64,000 nucleotides of DNA, from the NCBI RefSeq assembly GCF_020740795.1, contig NC_067284.1, positions 98,013,440 to 98,077,439 of the forward strand, read 5' to 3'. This document shows, piece by piece, positions 55,431 to 64,000 of this stretch; the stretch's first letter is position 1, and every line of letters starts with the position of its first letter. Under the pieces are notes generated by a model. That model ran no database searches, was not told the origin of the DNA, and was given only the letters and a program-made list of their open reading frames with translations. Both the position numbers and the translations under genes were made by a program. Source of the DNA: Apus apus. Its lineage: Eukaryota; Chordata; Aves; Apodiformes; Apodidae.

Positions 55431-58400
55431 GAGCAGCTTGTCACCATGAACAATATCCCATGTACTACCAAGGCGTCTGTCAGATAATTTCAAATATCCC
55501 CTAGGAACAGACAGGCCATTTTTTGAGCACCAGATGATAATACAGGAACTTTCACCCCCCTGACAGCTAGCAGTAGATAGGTTTGTTGTTTGTTTGTTTG
55601 TTTTTTCCCCAGCAAAAATAAACAACCTGTGATAATGTCAGAAGAATGATGACTGAGCCTTTCAAAAAATGTGAAATGATGAAATAGAGTCAAATGCCAG
55701 GAATGGAAATTTTGCCCTTTGTTGCCAGTGAACATGTTGACAAGCTCACAGGGACTCTCTGGAAGCCCAGTAGTTGTGGGGTTTTTTTAAGCAGCCAAAA
55801 GACACATGTCCAAATCATGATGAACAACTAATTTCTGCTCTTGTAAAACTTTGGAACAGTTATATTTTGTACTGTCACGGGAGGGAATAAATCAAAAGCC
55901 AGAGGAAGACAGGAGACAGGCCAGGCCAGCAAGTTGCTGTTTCGTAGCTAAATGGGTGCATGTGTGGTGCTCCAGACCCCACCACTGCCTCTCTCATGCC
56001 TGCACCAGCACCCCTCCAGCAAGCATGCCAGGAAGAATAGTAAAAGGAAATGTAGCATTGTTTTTTGTAGAGTTTGGCTTTCAGGCCCAGAAACAAAATA
56101 CATGGCTATGCAAGAGATATGGAAAGCAAGAACATAGGCTGAGATCACAGTAAACCCCTTGTGAAAACCGCTCCCTCAGGTTGTCTTCACAACCATGTGT
56201 TGCAGGAGGGAAAAGGGGAAACAATCACTTGGTGAAAGCGGAGCTATAGCTTTGTGGGAAGCTGAGTCAAGTTAATGCTCTGCTCCTGAAAGGAAGAAGT
56301 CCCTCTCTCTGATGCAGCTCTCCTTCCTTCTGCTTCTGCCTACACAATTCAGCTGCCTCCCTTGTGAGGGCTCTGGCAGGCACTGAGCCATAAGCCAATT
56401 TTGTACACCATCACAGTAAAGGACTATCCAGCCTCTGGGCCTGTTCCTTGCTGACTGACTCCTGCTGCTGAGCTGGCAGAAGTGCCAAATGGCAAGTGGA
56501 TTAGCTCAAGGCAAGGAGTGGGAGCATGTAGGAGACTGGGGGAACAGAAGAGGACAGGAACATACATTCTTCAGGGCAGCTGAGGCCTTAGACAAGTTCA
56601 TCTATTTCTTAGGAAACACACCTTCATGGTGCTGCTGTCTGGCCTATTTGGCTAAACTGAAACTCTTTTGACAGAGATCCCAGTTCTCTTTTAATTGAAA
56701 CAGGCTGCCCTGTGAGTTTAAAAAAGCTCCAGCAATGTCACACACCTCTAAGAAGAGACCATCCTTCCTTAAGCATGAATAAAGCAACCAATTAAAGAGA
56801 ATTAACTAACAGCAGTTTCAAAAATTACATACCTCAAAGCATTCCTCAGTCAAACTGTTCGCTACCTCTTCCAATGGGAATTTACTTGTTTTAAGAACCA
56901 GAAAATCCTTATCTTATTACATATCACTAAACTGAAAAATCCACAGTGGGAGAAAAAAAAAAAAAAAAAGCTGAGAAAAATATTCTCATTTCAGTGTTTA
57001 ATTGACAAGTGCAAACATAAGGCTTTCATTCTGCAAGATGTGTGTACCATTCCATTAAAATCAAGTCACACGTGTGGGCAACAAGCTGTAAAAAGGCAGT
57101 GCTGAGTGCAAACACTGTGCTGCAAGTTTCAAACCAGTGAAGGGAGGGAGGGGGGAAGAAAAATAGACTTAACAGATAAAGCACCAAATTGGGATTCCAT
57201 ATTTCAAGGTGCTGCAGGCCCTGTCCCTGCTTAACAGATATCCTTATAACCTTGCAAACACTCCTCCATGCATGGCTTTCCCTGCCTACACAGAGTTTAA
57301 CAGAACAGGCACCCCCAATTCTCCTTTTGGCCAGTTCTTGAATTCTTGGCACTGAAAGTCTTGGACAAGAGTGCTGCTGTTTGTATGCATATATGACCCT
57401 TCTTTAGGCGGGTTAATTTGCTAAAAATTCTTAAATAAATGACTTATCTGAACCTTTGCTAGATTAGTGCTATTTTCTCTTCCCTTAAGAGTGGGAGATA
57501 TTTCCATATCCTCTTCTCTTTATTTTCAGGTGGGGAAAGATAAAACTTCCATAAGCAACTTCAAGAATCAGAATAATTCGGGTAGGTCCTAAGGCATCTG
57601 GGAAACATTGTACCTAAGCTATAGTTGGAGGCTGTAAGTTATTTTCCCTATAGAAATGCCATACACCTATGTCCTTAACATAGACCTCATGTGGGCCAGA
57701 TAGGGTACATAAGCCTCAGACACTGTGGGAGCTACAATCGTTTCCCAAATAAATGGATTTTCTGTGTTAAAGGCTGAGTCATGTAAAGTCAGTCATTTCA
57801 AGGTAGTACATCAAGGTTGGTGAACTATCAGTGAATTACATGCATATTTCATTTTTAGCTTTCTGCCACACTACAAGCCACTACCTTTGGATTTTTATCA
57901 GGAGGAAATAAATTAGAAGAATATTCATTTTTCCAAACTAGACAGGTCTTGGAACTTCTCCCATAGCAAATTTCAAGGAATTTAGTATTCTCCTCAACAC
58001 ATAGGAATCTTTTTTCAGTTTTGAAATGCCCAGCTTTTGGCATGCTGAGCTCCCATTAACTTATGCATAGATAGAAGACTTTCAGCCTCATTCAGTACAG
58101 AGCTTTTCTGTTCTGTTTTTCAAGTCATTTTTCGTTTTAGGTAATAATGAAAATGGTTCTTAGAAATGCAGGAACGTGGCAGTTTGGAGCAGACTGGGAT
58201 AAATCTTCAAGCCATCAGGGAAATGCTGACTGACATCTTAAAATATCTGCTGCTTTGAAATACCCCACACAGAACAGGAAATACCACTTTGGCTCTACTA
58301 CTACAGGAAAACCACTTTGGCTTCCTGTAAAAAAATATGTCTCATATACATGAAGTAAAGTCCAGGCCCCCACTGCAATTTGCAGCTTTTGTACCCTCGA

Positions 58401-61360
58401 CAAAATCAAAACAACAAAGCCCCAAAATCAAACTTCAACTGCAATACATGGAGGTATGCATACATGGACTCTTACTACTTTAAGACTTAAAAAATACAAA
58501 TGTTCATATTATATCTTCAATATACATGTAAGCTTATAGGCTTACACAATATATGCAGCATGCCCATATTTTTTCCTACTTTAAATTCTGAAATTCTACA
58601 CAGTTTTAGATCAAATACCACCTTTCTGTCTCAACACAGGTTTTTCTCTCAATATTAAGGTTTACTGCAAAAAGAAAATTATCTGGGGAAAAAAATAATC
58701 TTGTAGCACATTATTTATTCCTGTTTATTCCTGTTTCAGGTGAAACCCAGTGCTGAGTAAATAGTCAGAACTAGATGCAGAAACGAGTCACTGTCCCCAC
58801 ATGAAACTTCTCCCATCTTTGGAAAGGAAATGTGATCCCAGCTCATTCTTGTAGCTTGTGAGATGTATACCAACAAAATCAAGAGATTCAGTTTCCAGAA
58901 AAGCCACTAGAGACAGGGTGCAGGAACAGCTGAAATCAGATATTGTCATTAGTTACTCCAGAATCTGCGTAGCTGGACCAACAGCTGTGCCAATAGCAAC
59001 AAGCTTTATGGACAAAGGAATAAATGTGCATGTGTGCACATCTATGCGCACACATTTTGTCCTGAAAAAGTACATAAAACAAGTCCCATGAGGCAGATGG
59101 TTTAAGACTTTTAGACATTCACTTGGGATGCATGGTTTCCCTCCACTGTGAGTCGGTAGTGCAGGCCTTCCAAATGCAGACCAGCAGATACCGTTTACCC
59201 CAAGTATCATGGAGTGGCACACAGAGTTGTTCAAGTTTTTGCTGCTGAGGTGACACCCTGCTGTATCCACCAGTTTTAGTTAGCTTGTTCACTCTTCTTT
59301 CTCCTCTTGTGGCTTTCACGTTGCTGCAATATCAACATGAAATGATGAACCCAGCACCAGATTAAAATTGTCACATTAATTAGCCGTGCCAGCAAATGAA
59401 TTCTGTTTTAGTACAATTTTCACTTCACATTTTCCAAACTTTCCATTTGTTTCTGGTCTAAATAGTAACTGAAGAAAATGCAGATAGACTCTAAACATTG
59501 CACTAGCATAAAACTCATGCATTTGTTTTCTTGAACACAGATAATTTTGTTAAAATAACAACTGCATTTTAGTAACCCCATTCAATAATTTTCTCTGTTT
59601 TTCAAAGAGTGCCACACAGCCCATCCTCAGCACATTTTCAAAAACTCAGTAGTTCAACAATAAGCATCTAGTCAATATCTGAAAGTGTAATTCAAAAGCT
59701 ATTTACACTACATAATCTTACCAAAACCAGTAGTAGAGTTTGGGCAGTTTGAAGACATTTGTCTGTTTCTGTATCTGTGAAACCTGTTTTGTGTATGCTT
59801 ATACAAGCACAGTGTGAAAAGAGCCAACACAACATGTGCAGGCCACATAGTGCTTTCCTTCATATAGTGCAAATCTGCTTCAGCAAATGGTGCTGATTAG
59901 AACTTTGCTCAAAAGTGCAAGGCACTGACTAGTCTGTCTCAGCTCGAGAGGCCACTTCAGCACATGCTTGTTAATAAGAACTAAGTGAATTTTTTTTTTA
60001 AGAAAAATGGTGTTTGCATGCTTTGTTTCATAAGAAATTGAATAGTTTGCACCCACAAGAGAAAATTTAAAATGTGAGTTCAATTTGATCTCTATTATTT
60101 ACCAATTATTTAGCTCCAATGAGTCAAAATTGAGATTAATCAAGCAGGTTAATCCCTACACTCCTAGCTTTGTCTGTGTGTGTGGTAGTTACTTGACACA
60201 CATTCAAGGGCTATCCCTCTCACACCTGCATCTGCTTTGAAGAACTGCACTCAGGAGTGGGACACTCACAGGTGTCCGCTGTCCAGACAGTCTTCTAGGA
60301 GCAGTAAAAGATAATGAAATCTTAAAATGGGCTCAATTTTTAGGAAGTGATGACTCTAAATAAAATTGCAACAGGTATTGAGCTTACTTACTTTCTATCA
60401 ACTTCTAGTTAGAATTACTGAAGTGATGAAATCACCACTCATATGTCAATTTCCTGAGAACCATAGCTTTTTAACCAACTTAGGATTTATGTCTGCTTCC
60501 CCATTTAGTTATTGGCACTCACTTCCAGCTAATATTTGTTCCCCAGCAGCAGACTAGCCCCAATTACTAAGTCCTGACCAATATCAGCCCTTACTCTCAC
60601 ACTCCTAAATCCCTTTCATACTGGAGACAGTGATGCTATCCCAGGCATAGCCCTTCTTCTGCGTTCAATCAGCCCCCATTTTCCCTGACTCTCTTCCATT
60701 AAAGCCTGTCTCAAAGGACCTACATTCTTCCTTTTGCTTCCTGTTTCTTGTAATTTACCATCTGCTTCTCAGTTCTCACACTCAACCCAGCCCTAACAGC
60801 CATTTTTTGATGCATTGGGATGTAATGACATCTCTGTTTTAAAAGGAAAGTCGCTGAGTGTTGAAAATGCAGTAACAGTCAGATATCACTACACAGGTGG
60901 AAAAGATTTCACGTGTTGCCACTAACACTATTAACTTTGGTTTTCTCAATCAAGCTACGATGAAACAGAGGACATATAAAGACAGGTAAATATGGAATCT
61001 GTATAGTGTATTTTGTTTTAAAAGATAAACCATATTGAAAACTAATGACAAAAAATATCTTTACAAAATAGCCAACAGAAGTGCAGATTGCCACAGTTCT
61101 TAAGTGGCATTAATTTGAGAACAGTGGGCTAATTCTTGCTTTTCAAAATTCAGCACTCTGCAAAGTTCCTTATACTTGTACACATAGAGAAGATGGAAAG
61201 GCTAAAACCCCAAACCTATACTGAGGACAATGAAGCTAAGAAGTTATAATACTGCAGCTAAACCTCTTAAAATACTTTTTTTTTTTTTTTTACCATAGGG
61301 AAATCCTTAAACTTTCTAGAAACTACCTAGAAAATTTCTACATTTTTTATAAACTGTAGC

Positions 61361-61418
61361 AACTGTTTCTAGAAACAGTTTTTCTTAATCTAAAGATTAC
61401 AGATTTTCTTAATCTAAA
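61361..61418. repeat. 20-bp palindrome plus 14-bp direct repeat
   Basis: AACTGTTTCTAGAAACAGTT (61361-61380) is a perfect palindrome. It is followed by TTTCTTAATCTAAA at 61381-61394 and again at 61405-61418. No known element was recognised around it. Confidence 0.85.
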
Positions 61419-61734
61419 AATCAAAGCTGGAAAGAGAGAAAAAAATGTTATAGCAGATACCCCAGAGTAGTCTCGGTTGTAGAGTTATTACTGTGATTCA
61501 TAATGGAACAAAAAAACAAAGAAGCATTTCAAGTCAACCTATAAGCACTCTCATCTGGATGGGTCTGGTCAATGTGTGCCTATCTACATTATGAAAATCA
61601 GCATATATAAATATATAAATAAAACAGATATACAGTACATGGTCACATTCATATAAGCCATAAAATGACATGAATTTACAAAAAAAAAAAAAATTTGTAG
61701 CTATATTTTTACACCTTCAGGTCCACATAAGAAA

Positions 61735-62594
61735 TTTAATTATTTAGCTTCTGTCATGTGAACTTGATCATCATCCTAAGTAGGAATCTGCGATGAACTT
61801 GTACCTTCTGTATTCACAATTGTCAAAAATTAGAAAGAAGAAAACAATCTTCCAAGGAATTCTGCCAAGTCTATAATAAAAGTTGAAACTTGTTGAAGCA
61901 TTAGCTGCCTCACTGAAGAGTAAATTACATGTTAGCAAACATTGAGAGACCTTCTCTTCTTCGTGTAGAAAGACAATACCTTTTTCTAGTCCATAAATAA
62001 ATTTGAAATTCATAAAACATCAGGCAAAGCACAAAGTGGATGCCTGACAGCTGTCTGTAGCATAAACTCATGCATAATTACTATCATATTTGTCTCAGTT
62101 TAAACTGTTAGAGTGGTGAAAGTGAATTAATGTAGAGATGAAAATGCATACATCAGGTTACCTTACAGGATAAAAAGGTAGAGAGTAGACTATGCCCTAC
62201 TGGCATTGTTATAGCTTCCTTTAACAGTAAGTTACGTGGTTAAAACAACCCCAAGGATCTCACATTATGCAGTTCATATTATACAGTTCTGTGGCTTCCA
62301 GGAGTTGGATATATTTAATTTACTTCTCCTAAGATACGAAAACATTTCTTTGCTACTTCATCAAAAAGTCTTCTCAGGTATGCAGTCCAGGTTCAGGCAT
62401 GCTGTTTTAGTTTAGCGGATTTGCCCTTTTGACTTGAAATAAGTTTTGCAGGAGGAATTAAAGTTTTGCAGAAGTGGTTGTTTTCCTTTTGAAGAACAAT
62501 TGGATAAAACAAACCTAAAAATGCAGCAGTTTAAAATGCCTGTATGTGAAGACTCTTGAGGAATAATCTTGTCATGAACCATCAAACCATGGCC
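61735..62594 (-). other. IPCEF1: Probable IPCEF1 3' UTR
   Basis: Sequence downstream of the IPCEF1 stop on the - strand. I see no AATAAA close by. ATTAAA variants occur on the - strand at 62319-62314 and 61740-61735, and the second is followed by a somewhat GT-rich stretch, so the limit is set there tentatively. The open frame at 61771-62013 has no relation to IPCEF1 and is ignored. Confidence 0.35.
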
Positions 62595-62795
62595 TCAGAT
62601 GGCACTTTCAGTGATAGGCTGTGGAGTCAGCACTTGCTCCTCAATGTTCTCTGTGGACATGTCCTGGACCTCCTGCTGCTGATAGATATCTTGGACTAGC
62701 ATGATGTTTGTATTCCTCCATTCTCTATACTTCATTGCCGTCAACTTTGGGTCCTCTAGCAACTGGTTAATTGTGGCCAGGTCATGCTCCTTACA
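62595..62795 (-). CDS. IPCEF1: IPCEF1 last coding exon (C-terminus), partial gene
   Basis: On the - strand an acceptor with a pyrimidine-rich tract (TTTGTTCTCTTTCTAG) is followed by an open frame of 66 codons and TGA (62597-62595). It contains the core LLEDPKLTAMKYREW and then RNTNIMLVQDIYQQQ. I recognise this as the C-terminal segment of IPCEF1 (interactor protein for cytohesin exchange factors 1), where mammals have LLEDPKLTA.KYREWK and IQDIYQQQ. IPCEF1 is a PH-domain adaptor that binds cytohesins (ARNO) and promotes ARF6 activation. Only this terminal exon lies in the window; the rest is beyond 64000. Gene order supports the call, because IPCEF1 lies convergently next to OPRM1 in mammals. 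The start phase (TGT codon first) is inferred from the open frame. The residues after IYQQQ are less familiar to me. Confidence 0.82.
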   Translation of the reverse strand, partial: CKEHDLATINQLLEDPKLTAMKYREWRNTNIMLVQDIYQQQEVQDMSTENIEEQVLTPQPITESAI

Positions 62796-64000
62796 CTAGA
62801 AAGAGAACAAATGGTTATTTCCCACAGAAACTGTCAAGCTTGTTGTCTAACAAAACACTCTGGAAACATTAGAGGACCCTGTCACAAGGATGTGCTCAAT
62901 TATCCATCCTCCTGACAACTTATTCCCATTTTTAGAACACAGCTCATCAAAGTTAAGCCCACAGCAGAAATTTACCCCAGTTGAAGGCCAGATTATGATT
63001 TCATGTAGATTTTTCGTTTTACAGGATTCTTAAAACTTTGTGAGAGGACTAATGTGAAAATTAGATGCTGTTATACTGTATTACAACGAGTTAGTACTTG
63101 CATGAAACTGGACACAACATCAATTATTTCTGTAATTCACACCAATTCCAACATTCTCAAAAAATACTTATTCCCTGACTACACTATAAATGTGTTTGAG
63201 AGCTAGACAGAAAATAATTTTAGCTATAATCCATGCACTTGGCAGTAAATTTTATGTGGAACTAGAGCACATGTTGCTGTGAATACATCTGCCACCAGCT
63301 ACTACCAATTAATCTAGTTTAGATTTTTAGACAAGAGCAGCTCAGACCATATACTGCAGAAGTCCTATTTGGATTGGAAAATATTAACAGCCACTGATAT
63401 AGGGAGACTGAAACTCTTTATGTTACAGAATCACAGAATGGTTGAGATGGGAAGGGAATTCCAGACATCACCTGGTCCAACCCCCTTCCTCAAGCCTAGG
63501 ATCACCTACAGCAGGCCGCCTAGGACCATGTCCAGAGAGCTTTTAATATCTCCAAGGAGAGAGAACCCACAGGCTTTTGGGGCACCTTGTCCTAGAGCTC
63601 AGTCACCATCACAGTGAAAAAGTGTTTCCTGATGTTTCAGTTTGTGCCCATTGCCTCTGGTCCTGTGACTGGGAACCACTGAAAAGAGCCTGGCTCCATT
63701 CTCCTTGCACCCACCTTTCAGGTATAAATATTAATTTATGTTCTCACATTTTCTAACACAACAAACCACTTTGCTTTTCCAGCCCTTATTGCCTATCCAT
63801 GGAGTGGATCACAAGATAGAGAAGCCTCAGTTAGCAGTTACAATTAATGAAGGCATCATGCTGCAGGAACAAACCTTTACTGCTTTTGCCTGGCTCCATC
63901 CCCCCAGTCTGTATGTGACAGCAATGGGATAGTTCTTGCCATCTTCTGCTGCCACTGGTTTCAACACACCTGAGGACACTGTGCTGGTGGCTGCCTTAAA
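62796..64000 (-). other. IPCEF1: IPCEF1 intron (partial) upstream of its last exon
   Basis: By position this is the intron before the terminal IPCEF1 exon. I see no second IPCEF1 exon up to the window end. It holds one CR1 fragment. Confidence 0.65.
63425..63725 (-). mobile_element. CR1 LINE 3' end, - orientation
   Basis: Begins ACAGAATCACAGAATGGTTG, the reverse complement of the CR1 terminal octamers. It continues with reversed CR1 3' sequence: CACCTGGTCCAACCCCCTTC, CAGCAGGCCGCCTAGGACCA, AGTGTTTCCTGATGTTTCAG, TGCCCATTGCCTCTGGTCCT. It belongs to a different subfamily from the copies at 47.6 and 51.8 kb. It lies in the same orientation as IPCEF1, inside its intron. The right boundary is approximate. 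Confidence 0.92.

Larger units (their letters stand above)
52179..62270. other. Intergenic DNA before the IPCEF1 3' end, no supported gene
   Basis: About 10 kb of mostly AT-rich, CpG-poor sequence, without recognisable exons or RNA genes. It contains an isolated CpG cluster (about 55180-55430), a 17-base A run at 56953-56969, a TTTG-type run near 55580-55603, and a perfect 20-bp palindrome followed by a short direct repeat at about 61361-61418. Part of the right end may be IPCEF1 3' UTR. Confidence 0.55.

Noticed and set aside
55182-55487. 101-codon + strand open frame in the CpG cluster
   Set aside because: Fewer stops are expected in locally GC-rich DNA; no family features. The cluster itself is reported as a finding.

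Overview
The window is AT-rich vertebrate nuclear DNA, most likely from a bird. The evidence is several truncated CR1 LINE copies with the avian 3' end, compact introns, one sharp CpG island, and the gene order OPRM1 to IPCEF1. Calling it a bird is an inference; crocodilians and turtles also carry CR1.

The main content is a complete mu-type opioid receptor gene (OPRM1) on the + strand, in four coding exons: 23240-23568, 36021-36373, 37279-37799 and 43780-43818. Every junction has GT..AG sites and compatible phases. The total is 1242 coding bases, or 413 codons plus stop. By my recollection of the human gene, exons 2, 3 and 4 have the same coding lengths as in human, and the protein is 13 residues longer, all within the extracellular N-terminus. 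A CpG island (about 22860-23830) covers the 5' UTR, exon 1 and the start of intron 1. The 3' UTR follows the stop at 43818, with candidate poly(A) signals from about 44957 to 46179.

At the right end, on the - strand, lies what I read as the last coding exon of IPCEF1 (62595-62795, stop codon at 62595-62597). It converges on OPRM1, and the intervening 16 kb holds no gene I can support.

Layout: 1-22750 is upstream intergenic DNA with a 208-bp TTTC microsatellite (4831-5038) and two CR1 remnants (about 5620-6163 and 16240-18345). 22750-43818 is OPRM1. 43819 to about 46200 is its probable 3' UTR. 46200-62270 is intergenic DNA with CR1 pieces near 47.6, 48.6 and 51.8 kb and an isolated CpG cluster near 55.2 kb. 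About 62300-64000 is the 3' end of IPCEF1, including a CR1 piece upstream of its last exon.

I found no new multi-gene system, CRISPR array, operon or RNA gene. The most interesting points concern OPRM1 expression and isoforms: upstream ATGs, one of them in frame, crossing an 11-bp tandem repeat in the 5' leader; a possible one-residue read-through C-terminus after exon 3 with a nearby AATAAA; an N-terminus with five glycosylation sequons; and several perfect inverted repeats.
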